A stretch of 64,000 nt of DNA from Poritiphilus flavus (lineage in GTDB: Bacteria; Bacteroidota; Bacteroidia; Flavobacteriales; Flavobacteriaceae). The DNA is taken from positions 62,001 to 126,000 of the forward strand of contig NZ_WXYO01000005.1 of NCBI RefSeq assembly GCF_009901585.1. Reading direction: 5' to 3'. The notes below the pieces were generated by a model, which did not search any database, was not told the DNA's origin, and saw nothing but the letters and a program-made list of their open reading frames with translations. Numbering within the stretch: the stretch's first letter is position 1; the number at the start of each line of letters is the position of its first letter. Made by a program: the position numbers and the translations under genes. Below are positions 42,236 through 51,397 of this stretch, piece after piece.

Positions 42236-43816
42236 TTAGGCCGATTTCGGTCTTAGTTTAAAAAATTCAATGTAACTGTCCGGATTTTCCACCTCACCTC
42301 GCTCTGATATCAGTTTAATATCAATATTCCGGTTTTTCGCCTTTTCTGAGAAATCTTCCAGAATTTCAATAATATCATTATCCAAATACCTGGTTTTACG
42401 AACATCCAGTTCAAGATAAGAATCTTTGGGGATACTATCCAGTTCTTTGAGGATGGCACCCTTGTTAAAAAAGGTTACTTCTTCTGCGAGGGTCATCTTA
42501 ATCCTGTGCCTTCCATTACTCTTGTCCTCAATATGCAGGAAATGGGAATTCTGGTAGCTCTTGATAAGAATAACCACCACACCAACGGCAAGTCCCAGAC
42601 CGATTCCTACAAGCAGGTCTGTAAAGATAATCCCCAGTACGGTTACAGTGAAAGGAACGAATTGCTTCCATCCCAATTGATACATCTTTTTGAAGAGTGC
42701 AGGCTTGGCCAATTTATAACCTACTATAAACAGGACAGCCGCCAGTACAGATAACGGGATCATGTTCAGCAGACGTGGAATGAGAATGATGGAACTCAAA
42801 AGGAAAAACCCGTGAATGATCGCGGACATTTTGGTACGACCACCTGATTGCACATTGGCCGAACTCCGGACGATTACCTGGGTGATCGGCAGACCTCCGA
42901 TAAGGCCTGAAACCATATTACCGGTTCCCTGGGCCAATAATTCCCGGTTTGTCGGGGTAACCCTTTTCCTGGGATCCAGCCGGTCTGTGGCCTCTACACA
43001 AAGTAAGGTTTCCAGACTTGCCACCAGGGCAATGGTAAATGCTGTAAGCCATATGGCCGGATCTGTGATCAGCGAAAAATTAGGAAAGCTGAACTGCCCG
43101 AAAAAAGATGCCGCGTCTTCCGGTATGGGAACGCTTACAAGATGGTCTTCGGAAATCCCCCAAACCTCATTTCCTTTGGTTGCTACGTAAAAGATAATAC
43201 CGACAACTACAGCGACCAGTGGCCCCTGTACGAGTTGAAATACTTTGTGTTTTTTAGAGAGGACTTTATCCCAAAGAATCAGGATCGCCAAGCCAATTAC
43301 CGCCACTGTTGTGGCTCCCGGGCTAATAAAATTCAGCGAATTGAATATTTCTGAAAAGGTGTTCTCACCATCCACTTGAAAAAAGGCGAAATCTCCTTCC
43401 GGGTCGGAATCGTATCCGAAAAAGTGTGGAATTTGTTTGAGAATGATAATGATCCCGATCCCTGTGAGCATTCCTTTGATCACCGAACTTGGGAAATAAT
43501 AACCGATAATACCTGCCTTGAGAACGCCGAACATTATCTGGATTGCTCCTCCGAGTACCACTGCAAGAAGAAAATTTTGATAACCTCCGAGAGTTCCTAT
43601 AGCTGCCAGTACTATTGCGGCCAAACCGGCTGCAGGACCACTGACCCCAATATGAGAACCACTAAGGGCTCCTACCAGGATACCTCCGACTATACCGGCT
43701 ATTAACCCTGAAAACAGGGGAGCTCCACTAGCCAGGGCGATACCGAGACATAGAGGAAGCGCTACAAAGAATACGACTATACTCGCCGGCAGGTCGTTTT
43801 TTAAATATCTAAACAT
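42236..43816 (-). CDS. SulP family anion transporter (bicarbonate-type candidate)
   Basis: A 526-residue transporter. LPASIVVFFVALPLCLGIALASGAP-type N terminus, HIGVSGPAAGLAAIV and NVQSGGRTKMSAIIHG are SulP signatures. The C-terminal ~100 residues form a short STAS-like domain (SYLELDVRKTRYLDNDIIEIL). It lies 19 nt upstream of the carbonic anhydrase start codon, so the two are co-transcribed. It is more distant from the second SulP than simple duplication would give. Confidence 0.9.
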   Translation of the reverse strand: MFRYLKNDLPASIVVFFVALPLCLGIALASGAPLFSGLIAGIVGGILVGALSGSHIGVSGPAAGLAAIVLAAIGTLGGYQNFLLAVVLGGAIQIMFGVLKAGIIGYYFPSSVIKGMLTGIGIIIILKQIPHFFGYDSDPEGDFAFFQVDGENTFSEIFNSLNFISPGATTVAVIGLAILILWDKVLSKKHKVFQLVQGPLVAVVVGIIFYVATKGNEVWGISEDHLVSVPIPEDAASFFGQFSFPNFSLITDPAIWLTAFTIALVASLETLLCVEATDRLDPRKRVTPTNRELLAQGTGNMVSGLIGGLPITQVIVRSSANVQSGGRTKMSAIIHGFFLLSSIILIPRLLNMIPLSVLAAVLFIVGYKLAKPALFKKMYQLGWKQFVPFTVTVLGIIFTDLLVGIGLGLAVGVVVILIKSYQNSHFLHIEDKSNGRHRIKMTLAEEVTFFNKGAILKELDSIPKDSYLELDVRKTRYLDNDIIEILEDFSEKAKNRNIDIKLISERGEVENPDSYIEFFKLRPKSA

Positions 43817-43898
43817 GATTACTGGTGGTTGTTAAGCCCTTAATTCGCAGATCAAAGGCTGGTTAGTAAATAACTCAAAGGGTATGGGCAACTTGCTT

Positions 43899-44201
43899 TC
43901 AGCTTCGACCTTCCGGGGGTGGAAGTTGGATATCCGGGGCATGGTTTGAAATTACCTGGATAGTGTAAATTTCAGAAAGCATTTTTTTATCTGATGTTTT
44001 AAATACGGCGATCTCTGTAAAGTCAGGAATTATTTTTTCCTCACTGGTATCCTGTTTCTCCTGTTCCGGTTGCTCTTCTTCCGTTAGGTTGTAGGACATA
44101 AAACTACTGTTATCCTCGCTGATAAGTAAAAAAGCGGGAGGTGCAAAGATCGCAAATAGCCAAACGGCTAAAAGCGCAAAAAGTACATTTTTTCTGCGCA
44201 T
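43899..44201 (-). CDS. Small membrane-anchored hypothetical protein
   Basis: A 100-residue protein. A single transmembrane helix (about 6-27, containing AVWLFAIFAPPAFLL) is followed by an acidic Glu/Gln/Asp-rich stretch and a short C-terminal domain ending PPPEGRS. No family recognised. It lies 50 nt after the batE-like gene on the same strand and may be the last gene of that operon. Confidence 0.65.
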   Translation of the reverse strand: MRRKNVLFALLAVWLFAIFAPPAFLLISEDNSSFMSYNLTEEEQPEQEKQDTSEEKIIPDFTEIAVFKTSDKKMLSEIYTIQVISNHAPDIQLPPPEGRS

Positions 44202-44251
44202 AGTTAATCGCTAAATTAATAGTATTACTGGTATAATTTGTTAAGAGAATA

Positions 44252-45010
44252 TTAAAAGTCTTTCAATAATTTAACATCTTCAGCCTGAATCCATCCGGTT
44301 TTTCCGTCAACCAATTGAATTTTTCTATAGTCCTCCAGTTGGTCCAGAACATTGACTTTGGTCCCCTCATGAAGTACAAAAACCTGGGAACTCCGTTGAT
44401 TTGGTTCTGATTTCACAACAGACTCTTCTGCGAAGACTATGGCGGGTTGGTCTGTTTCAAAATTCCGGTATTGCATAAAGGCAAAAACCAGACATACCAC
44501 CACCAGGATCAGGGAGATCATACTGGTGACAAAGGCAATTCGCTTATGAGAAGAATACCGCAAATAGTAAAATGCCAGGTAGGCAAGGACAAAAAGCAGC
44601 ATAAAACCAACACCAACATAAGACCATTCGTCAAAGGTAAAAAGACCGGTAATACTATTGTATATCCTGGAAAGGCTGGTTTCCGGCAGTGCTTCAATGG
44701 CATCCAGTGTCATATTCCTGGCATAGGAAAGATTGGTTTTTATTTCCGGATCATTAGGTTGAAGCAAGAGTGCTTTTTCGTAGTAATAAATACTGGGTGC
44801 GATCTGGTTTAATTTGTAATAGCTGTTTCCAAGATTGTAATATAAAGCCGCGGAATGTTGTCCTTTATCCAGGATTTCCATATACCTTTCTATGGCCTTC
44901 TCATAATCTCCCTCATTGTACGCGCTTGTAGCCCTGTTAAAGAGACCTTCGTTTTGCGAATAAACCGCAAAGCCGAGCAATACCAACGCTATTGTTAACC
45001 ACTTCTTCAT
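44252..45010 (-). CDS. batE: BatE-like protein (TPR, transmembrane, SH3)
   Basis: A 252-residue protein. Signal peptide or anchor (1-18), TPR repeats about 22-95 (AAYNEGDYEKAIERYMEIL, ALYYNLGNSYYKLNQI), two transmembrane segments near 130-185, then a bacterial SH3 domain (about 190-252) ending with GKTGWIQAEDVKLL. This layout fits BatE of the aerotolerance operon. It starts 2 nt after batD. Confidence 0.85.
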   Translation of the reverse strand: MKKWLTIALVLLGFAVYSQNEGLFNRATSAYNEGDYEKAIERYMEILDKGQHSAALYYNLGNSYYKLNQIAPSIYYYEKALLLQPNDPEIKTNLSYARNMTLDAIEALPETSLSRIYNSITGLFTFDEWSYVGVGFMLLFVLAYLAFYYLRYSSHKRIAFVTSMISLILVVVCLVFAFMQYRNFETDQPAIVFAEESVVKSEPNQRSSQVFVLHEGTKVNVLDQLEDYRKIQLVDGKTGWIQAEDVKLLKDF

Positions 45011-45012
45011 TG

Positions 45013-46800
45013 CTAAAGCTGTTTGTCCATTGAAGAGATCACTTCACTGGCCTTATTGTAATCTTGCTGCATTTGTACATCTGAAAAAGGGCTGTAACGC
45101 GCCATTTCGCAATTCTGCAGTAAACCTATGAATCCCTCGGAGGTAGCTGTATCTACCTGTCGTTCTGCCAACAAAGTTGCAATTTTATCTTTACTGAATT
45201 CAGAGGTCTCTATTTTGAGTTTTGCCTTGAGATAGTTGTGGAGGGCTTTCTCCAAAGCTATGTAGAAAGCCTCTTTCTGCCCCAGTTCTTTTTTTGCCTT
45301 GGAAAGGAATTTCCTTGCCAGTTTGTTGGCGCGTTTGATTTTGTTCCCTGCCACATCGCTGGCGATCGCTTCACGTTTCTTGCCGACAACGATGGCCAGG
45401 GGAATTAGCAACAGGGGTAAAGTAAGCCAGAGGTAAAAGCGGGTCGACCCAAAAAAATGGTCAGTCGAAATGGCACTGAGATTGGGTTTTAACTTTATAA
45501 AATTAAACTGGTTTCCGGAGCTGATCACTGGTTGTCTGTCGGACGTTTCATTCCCGGATACTACAGCGCTTCCATCCGTGGGACCTTCCAAAACATCTAT
45601 GAGGATTTCCTCGGAACTCAGGGTGCTGTATTTCCCTGTTTTTGGGTTGAAGTAGCTGAATGAAATCCCGGGAATAGGGTATTTTCCTCGGTATGAGGGT
45701 ACTATGGTGTAGTTGTTGCTTACCTTGCCCTGCATTCCGGACAGGGTGGTGCGAACGTTTTGTTCAAACTCCGGTTCATATACTTCAAGGGAGCTGGGGA
45801 GCACTGGCTCAGGAAGTTGAAATAATTTGAGATTGCCTTTTCCTTTAACCTCAACTTTGGCTTGCAGGGATTCAGTTGCATTCAACTTGGTTTTGCTGGT
45901 GGTGACCGTAAAATCAAAATCCCCAACAGCCCCACTGAAGTCGGCCGGTCTTCCGGCACTGGGCAACGGCTTGACGTCTATGGTCCGCCTTCCTGCAGAG
46001 ACCGTTTTATTGGTCTGGGTGTATATGCGGCCTCCGAAAAAATCCCTTTTATTGGTCGGGACTTCCAGGCTCACATCCAGCGAGAGCGGCTCTATTTCCA
46101 GCTTACCGCTCTTTTGCGGATAGAGTACCACACGTTTGAGTACCACATACCTGTATGGCTGACCCTTAAAGGTACCGTTCTGGATATTGTATTTGCTGAA
46201 AGGCATATCCTGGCTCCAGAAATTGTTGTATTTAGGGTTGTCCAATGGCCTGAAGTTCGAGACGTTGATGGAGGGACTTACATAAAGTTTGTACACCACG
46301 CTAATGGCTTCGTTGAGGTAGGGTCTGGTTTTAGAAACCTCTGCGATCAGGTGCAGATTCTCGTCTGCAATATCGTCTACAGTCATCTGGTCACTGGGTT
46401 TGTCCACAGCTGCGGTTACCTCTATTTCCTTGGCCAGGGATTTGTAGGTCTGCCCATCGATCACAATAGAAGCCTGCTTTATTTTGAATCTTCCCCTTGC
46501 CGTTGGCGCCAGGGTATAGGAATAGGTTTTGGAGTAGGTCCTTACCCCGTTGATCCAGGATGAGCTAATGGATTGAGAAGGGCCCATAAGCACCCGGAAA
46601 CCTTCGAAATCCGGCGGGCTGAAATTATCGCCATCGTGATTCATCTCAAAATCTACCCGTAAACGCTCGTTGATCCCCAGTTTGCTTTTGCTGACCTTTA
46701 ATTCAAAAGTAACCTCCTTTTTATCCTGTGAAATCGCTGAAATATGCGTTCCCAGGAAAAAGCACAATGCTACCAGGTATATAGGGCAATACCGTTTCAC
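45013..46800 (-). CDS. batD: BatD family protein
   Basis: A 595-residue protein with a signal peptide (1-24). A large periplasmic region of repeated beta-sandwich domains follows (VDFEMNHDGDNFSPPDFEGFRV is the BatD hallmark). One transmembrane segment lies near 470-490, then a cytoplasmic helical tail. In other Bacteroidota Bat proteins assist aerotolerance and envelope stress, though the mechanism is unknown. Its start overlaps the batC stop by 4 nt. Confidence 0.9.
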   Translation of the reverse strand: MKRYCPIYLVALCFFLGTHISAISQDKKEVTFELKVSKSKLGINERLRVDFEMNHDGDNFSPPDFEGFRVLMGPSQSISSSWINGVRTYSKTYSYTLAPTARGRFKIKQASIVIDGQTYKSLAKEIEVTAAVDKPSDQMTVDDIADENLHLIAEVSKTRPYLNEAISVVYKLYVSPSINVSNFRPLDNPKYNNFWSQDMPFSKYNIQNGTFKGQPYRYVVLKRVVLYPQKSGKLEIEPLSLDVSLEVPTNKRDFFGGRIYTQTNKTVSAGRRTIDVKPLPSAGRPADFSGAVGDFDFTVTTSKTKLNATESLQAKVEVKGKGNLKLFQLPEPVLPSSLEVYEPEFEQNVRTTLSGMQGKVSNNYTIVPSYRGKYPIPGISFSYFNPKTGKYSTLSSEEILIDVLEGPTDGSAVVSGNETSDRQPVISSGNQFNFIKLKPNLSAISTDHFFGSTRFYLWLTLPLLLIPLAIVVGKKREAIASDVAGNKIKRANKLARKFLSKAKKELGQKEAFYIALEKALHNYLKAKLKIETSEFSKDKIATLLAERQVDTATSEGFIGLLQNCEMARYSPFSDVQMQQDYNKASEVISSMDKQL

Positions 46801-47651
46801 CAGTCTTTTTCGTTTTTACGCTTCACGCCTTGTACTTTTTTGGCGTCAATCTTTTCCTGCACCTTCTTCTCTTCATTTTGCATGGCTTCCAGTAAGTTCT
46901 TTATCTGCTGGGGTGATAACTGATTCGGTCTGGGCTGTTTTTGCTGTTGCTGATCTCCTTGCTCCGGCTGTTTTTGCTTCTCTTCTTTCTCGTCTCCTTC
47001 TCCTTTTTTATTTTGCTCTTTTTGCTGATCGCCTTGGTCTCCCTGGTCTCCCTGGTCTTTCTGTTGATCGTTCTGCTGCTTGTTCTCCTTGTTTTCCTGA
47101 TCGTCGCCCTGGTTCTGCTGATCCTGGTTCTTTTCTTTCTGGTCTTTGTTGTCCTTATTATCCTCGTTGTCGTCCTTATTCTGATTTTGCTGATCCTTTT
47201 TCAGCATTTCTTTGGCAAGGGCGAGGTTATATCGGGTTTCTTCATCTGTAGGATCATTTCTAAGGGCTTCCTTATAGGCTTCAACCGCTTTCTCGTACTC
47301 CTTATTTTTCATAAAGACGTTACCCATATTGTGATAGGCCTTGTGCTTGCCGCCTTTTTCCGCGGCAGTCTCCCCGGCCTGCTTAAAGCGCCCGAAAGCT
47401 TCACTATAGCTTTCATTTTCGTAATAGGCATTACCCAAATTGTATGGAGCGGCTGCATTATCCTTGCTTTTGGAAATGGCCCTTCTGTAATTGGCTTCAG
47501 CCCCTACAAAATCCTGGTCTGAAAGCTCGTTGTTGGCTTCCCAGGTAAGGTTCCTGGAAGCCTTTAACGCCTTTTCTTTGGCTGCCTCATCTTCCTGGGC
47601 GGTAAGCCCTGTCAAACAAAACAAGCCAATAAGGAAACAAATTCGCTTCAT
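46797..47651 (-). CDS. batC: BatC-like TPR protein with extreme low-complexity tail
   Basis: A 284-residue protein with a signal peptide (MKRICFLIGLFCLTGLTAQ). Three TPR units span about 25-140 (AAPYNLGNAYYENESYSEAF, AYHNMGNVFMKNKEYEKAV). A tract of about 100 residues made almost only of Gln, Asp, Asn, Lys and Glu follows (DNKDNKDQKEKNQDQQNQ). The end is PNQLSPQQIKNLLEAMQNEEKKVQ, a motif shared by Bat TPR proteins. The ATG at 47651, 1 nt after the batB stop, gives the proper signal peptide. The reverse-strand open frame here is a shadow of the biased codons. Confidence 0.88.
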   Translation of the reverse strand: MKRICFLIGLFCLTGLTAQEDEAAKEKALKASRNLTWEANNELSDQDFVGAEANYRRAISKSKDNAAAPYNLGNAYYENESYSEAFGRFKQAGETAAEKGGKHKAYHNMGNVFMKNKEYEKAVEAYKEALRNDPTDEETRYNLALAKEMLKKDQQNQNKDDNEDNKDNKDQKEKNQDQQNQGDDQENKENKQQNDQQKDQGDQGDQGDQQKEQNKKGEGDEKEEKQKQPEQGDQQQQKQPRPNQLSPQQIKNLLEAMQNEEKKVQEKIDAKKVQGVKRKNEKDW

Positions 47652-47652
47652 C

Positions 47653-48699
47653 TTACTCCCAATCCTTTTCATTAAAAAGATTTAATTTTTTCAGCCATCC
47701 TGTCTTTCTATCCAGGAAAAAAACATCCAAAAATAAAAATAACAGCCCTGCCGCCAAAAACCATTGAAACTGGTCTTTGTACTCTGCAAATTGCTTGGCT
47801 TCAAATTCTTTCTTATCCATCTGATCCAGCTGTTCCTTGATAAATTCAACAGCCTCTTCTGTATTCGCTCCGTTAATATATTCTCCGTTTCCTTCTTCAG
47901 CGATATCGGTTAGGACTTCTTCGTTGAGTTTGGTAATGACCACTTCTCCGTTCCTGTCCTTTTTTAAGCTTTCAACCACTCCCTTGCGCTTTATCGGGAT
48001 AGGGGCTCCTTTAGCTTTTCCCACTCCAATACTAAAGACACGTATCCCTTCACTTACCGCGATTTCAACCGCATCAAGGGTCGACCCTTCTGAATGGTCC
48101 TCCCCATCCGAAACAATGAACAGCACTCGGTTGGTCTGCTCCTCATCGTCATAGTAAGTAGCGGCGAGTTCAATAGCCTCGTTAATGGCGGTCCCCTGAG
48201 AAGATAACATATCGGTATTCATACTCTGAAGGAACATCTTGGCCGCCCCGTAATCCGTAGTGATCGGCAGTTGCGGGAAAGCCTGACCCGCATAAGCGAT
48301 AATCCCTATACGATCGCTGGCCAGTTGATTGATGATCTCAGACACCAGGCGTTTCGCTTTTTCCAGACGGTTAGGCGCAATGTCCTCAGCCAACATACTT
48401 TTAGAGACATCCACTGCAAAAACAATGTCTACCCCTTCTCTTTTAACCGTTTCCAGCTTGGTCCCTATTTTAGGATTCACAAGACCCAGCACCAGGAAGA
48501 AGAGCCCGATAATCAGAAAAATCAGTTTTAGAGCTCCCTTAAAACTGGATCGGTCCGGACTTAGCCTTCTCAGCAGCCTACTGTCTGCAAATCTCTTCTG
48601 TGTTCTTCTTTTCCAGATCTGCAAGCCAATGAACAGCAAGACCAGTATCGGAATAACCGACAACAGGTAAAAATATATTTTTTCGTCTAATTGAATCAT
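47653..48699 (-). CDS. batB: BatB-like von Willebrand factor A protein
   Basis: A 348-residue protein. N-terminal membrane segments are near 8-27 and 60-80, the VWA domain is about 95-290 with the MIDAS motif DVSKSMLAEDIAPNRL, and a C-terminal membrane helix is near 318-336. The domain faces the periplasm and may bind partner Bat proteins through a divalent metal. ATG at 48699 used; a TTG two codons upstream is unlikely. Confidence 0.9.
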   Translation of the reverse strand: MIQLDEKIYFYLLSVIPILVLLFIGLQIWKRRTQKRFADSRLLRRLSPDRSSFKGALKLIFLIIGLFFLVLGLVNPKIGTKLETVKREGVDIVFAVDVSKSMLAEDIAPNRLEKAKRLVSEIINQLASDRIGIIAYAGQAFPQLPITTDYGAAKMFLQSMNTDMLSSQGTAINEAIELAATYYDDEEQTNRVLFIVSDGEDHSEGSTLDAVEIAVSEGIRVFSIGVGKAKGAPIPIKRKGVVESLKKDRNGEVVITKLNEEVLTDIAEEGNGEYINGANTEEAVEFIKEQLDQMDKKEFEAKQFAEYKDQFQWFLAAGLLFLFLDVFFLDRKTGWLKKLNLFNEKDWE

Positions 48700-48737
48700 A
48701 TTCAACTATTGACCCTAGGGGGTCTTATCTCAAAAAT

Positions 48738-49736
48738 TTACACAAAACTGCGGAATACCGTATTTCTGAACACCCATTCCAACAATAGCAAAGCCCCTGC
48801 CAAAAGCACCCATGGCCTGAACTTTTCTTCGTATTTATAATACTTGAACTCTTCGATCTCCGTTTTTTCCAGTTTGTTGATCTCATCGTAGATCGCCTCG
48901 AGTTTTTCATTATCCGTTGCACGGAAGTATTTACCTCCGGTAACTTCGGCAATATCTTCCAGCAGCTTTTCATCGATCTCAACCTGCCGCATCCCGTAAC
49001 GGAAAGAACCATCTGCATTGTAGGCGATGGGTGAAAGGGCGTTTCCATTAGTACCCAAACCAATGGTGTAGGTTTTAATATCGAACTCAACTGCAAGGTC
49101 TGCGGCGGTTTGTGGTTCTATGAAACCGGAATTATTCACCCCGTCTGTAAGTAGTATGATCACTTTACTGATCGCTTTGCTTTCCTTAAGCCGGTTCACC
49201 GAAGTAGCCAGTCCCATACCTATGGCCGTACCGTCGTTTAGCTGCCCATAAGTAATCTCCCTCAGGGCACTCAGCACTATGGATTTATCACTGGTAATTG
49301 GGGTCTTGGTATAGCTCTCCCCGGCATAGACTACCAGGCCAATACGGTCATTCGGGCGTTTTCTGATAAAATCTGCCGCAACCTCCTTAAGTGCGGAAAG
49401 ACGATTGGGTTTAAGGTCCCGCGCCAGCATACTGGACGAGACGTCAATGGCCATTACTATATCGATCCCCTTGGTGGTTTTGGTACGGGTGGAAATGTCT
49501 TCCGTCTGGGGACGCGCCATAGCCAGAATTATCGAAGCCAGGGCCAGTATTCTCATGGCGAACAGCACAGGCTTGAGCTTGGGCAACCACTGATTGGTAA
49601 GGAAACCCTGTGTACTGGATATCTTTAGGGAGGCGGTTTCCTGTTTTCTTTTGAAAAGGTACCAGGCCAGCGCCACCGGCAGCAGTAACAGCAACCAGAA
49701 GAATTGTGGGTTCGCAAATTCTATATCCTGAAACAT
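48738..49736 (-). CDS. batA: BatA-like von Willebrand factor A protein
   Basis: A 332-residue protein. N-terminal helices lie near 12-27 and 58-75, the VWA domain is about 90-290 with MIDAS DVSSSMLARDLKPNRL, IILLTDGVNNSGF and GIGLATSVNRL-like motif, and a C-terminal membrane segment is near 310. BatA and BatB have nearly the same architecture, an old duplication. It starts immediately after the next gene's stop. Confidence 0.9.
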   Translation of the reverse strand: MFQDIEFANPQFFWLLLLLPVALAWYLFKRKQETASLKISSTQGFLTNQWLPKLKPVLFAMRILALASIILAMARPQTEDISTRTKTTKGIDIVMAIDVSSSMLARDLKPNRLSALKEVAADFIRKRPNDRIGLVVYAGESYTKTPITSDKSIVLSALREITYGQLNDGTAIGMGLATSVNRLKESKAISKVIILLTDGVNNSGFIEPQTAADLAVEFDIKTYTIGLGTNGNALSPIAYNADGSFRYGMRQVEIDEKLLEDIAEVTGGKYFRATDNEKLEAIYDEINKLEKTEIEEFKYYKYEEKFRPWVLLAGALLLLEWVFRNTVFRSFV

Positions 49737-51392
49737 CTAGACCTCTGTTTTAACTTCAATGGACTTCATAATACGATCGATGATCTCCTGGGCGTAATCG
49801 TCATCCTCCAGCCAGGACAGCATAAGCTGCTGTTGAAAGCCCTTGCCCCCAAACAGGATTACGCTGTACTTTCCGCTTTTGGTCTCATCTGATCCGTTTA
49901 CCGGAAATTTAGCACTGCCATATATTCGCACCCCTTTTACTCCTGATAAAGTGGTGAACTCTTCTTCCTTTGTTATGATGTTCTTTACTCCTCTCTTTTC
50001 CAGATTTATGATAAACGCCTCCACGGATTCTTCAAAATTCAATTCTTCCGGATCCGTATAGGTCGTGGAAATGGCGCCCACCGTGAACATTCCTTTGGGT
50101 TGTTCATAGCTAAACACCTGTAATTCCTTTATTTTGGCCATGGCCTCTGCAGATAATTCGGTCTCCTGACGGATAAGCACCTCCGGAGTCTCAACGATTA
50201 TAGGCGGATAGCCGTAAGCGCTGGAAACCCATTCCCCTTCCAGAAGGGATTTGGTCGGATGCCCGAAAACACTGTCTTTTACGGTGCTAAATCCGTAGTA
50301 AGCAATCGAAAAAGCCAGGGCAAAGAACACCAGTCCGGCAAAGGACGCGGCGGCAATATAGATCTTTTTCTTTCGTCTTTTTTCTGCCATTTCTTCCTGG
50401 TAAGCCTCCTGCATCATCAACTCTTCTTCGGTGGGTTCCGGTAAGGCCTCTTTGGTCTTAATAACGATCTGCTCTACGGCCAAACGGTCTTGTTCTGCTA
50501 CAGAAGTTGGGGGTTTGGACCTCGCAAATTTTACCAGGTCAGCGGTTTGCAATATTTTTTTGAATTGCTGAATGGTTTCTTCCTCCAGTTGGAGTTCCCC
50601 GGAATCTTTCAGCAATTCCAATTTGTCTATCAATTGGTTCGTGGTACTTTCAAGGGCGGAAACATGTACGTCTTCCTCCAGGTAGGCCCTGACGATGGCC
50701 GTGAGCTCCGAATAGTATTTTTTGTACTCATCCTGGATGAGGTACTTGGAATTTTCCAGTCTTTTGAGTTCCAGCAAGGCCCGGTCATAGGCAGGAAGCA
50801 TCGCCTCTTTTTCTTCTTCGGTGAGCGGCTTTTTTCTCAGTACGAACCAGTAGACCAATCCCGCGATCACTCCCAGTATCAATAACACGATGAGGATGGT
50901 TATCAAGAGATCCGAATAGCTCTTCTGAACTTCCATCAGGGGTTTGATATCGTACATTTTCTGGGTCAGTGTATCTACGGGAACCGTGGCCACCTGCACC
51001 TCCAGGGAATCCGTAAAATAGCCTATGCCATCAATTTCAATGCGCTGTGTGGGTAGTTTGTAAGTGCCGGAGTCAAACTGTGTAAGGGCATAGGTCTTCT
51101 GCAGGGTGATCCTGTCCTTTTTCCGGGTCGTATCGGTCTTATAGGCTTCCACGGTCTCCAACGGGGCGAAAGTCTGGCCTTCGGGAAATATCACCTGGGC
51201 CGTAGAGTCTGCCTCAACTACCACCTTAAATTTTATTTGCTCACCTATTTTTATGGAAGTGGTATCCGCCTCCGAACTTACCACGGGTTTCTTTTGGCCG
51301 TAGCTATGGGCAGAGACCAGGCAAAGCCACAGTAAACTATATCGCAAAAAATGCGATGCTATCTTACCAGCCTCTACTCCCTGAGTTCTCAT
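49737..51392 (-). CDS. Bat-operon membrane protein (BatD-like N terminus, long cytoplasmic tail)
   Basis: A 551-residue protein with a signal peptide (about 1-32). A periplasmic beta domain (35-135) resembles a short BatD (TTSIKIGEQIKFKVVVEAD). A transmembrane helix near 165-188 is followed by a helical region, then a second transmembrane helix near 355-378 and a C-terminal domain of about 160 residues with VKNIITKEEEFTTLSGVKGVRIYG. This gene usually lies between DUF58 and batA in flavobacteria. Role unknown. Confidence 0.75.
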   Translation of the reverse strand: MRTQGVEAGKIASHFLRYSLLWLCLVSAHSYGQKKPVVSSEADTTSIKIGEQIKFKVVVEADSTAQVIFPEGQTFAPLETVEAYKTDTTRKKDRITLQKTYALTQFDSGTYKLPTQRIEIDGIGYFTDSLEVQVATVPVDTLTQKMYDIKPLMEVQKSYSDLLITILIVLLILGVIAGLVYWFVLRKKPLTEEEKEAMLPAYDRALLELKRLENSKYLIQDEYKKYYSELTAIVRAYLEEDVHVSALESTTNQLIDKLELLKDSGELQLEEETIQQFKKILQTADLVKFARSKPPTSVAEQDRLAVEQIVIKTKEALPEPTEEELMMQEAYQEEMAEKRRKKKIYIAAASFAGLVFFALAFSIAYYGFSTVKDSVFGHPTKSLLEGEWVSSAYGYPPIIVETPEVLIRQETELSAEAMAKIKELQVFSYEQPKGMFTVGAISTTYTDPEELNFEESVEAFIINLEKRGVKNIITKEEEFTTLSGVKGVRIYGSAKFPVNGSDETKSGKYSVILFGGKGFQQQLMLSWLEDDDYAQEIIDRIMKSIEVKTEV

Positions 51393-51397
51393 ATTAA

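Noticed and set aside
46670-47522. Long plus-strand frames opposite the batC gene, rich in Leu/Phe/Val
   Set aside because: They are antisense products of the Gln/Asp/Lys-rich codons of batC, which generate open frames by composition.
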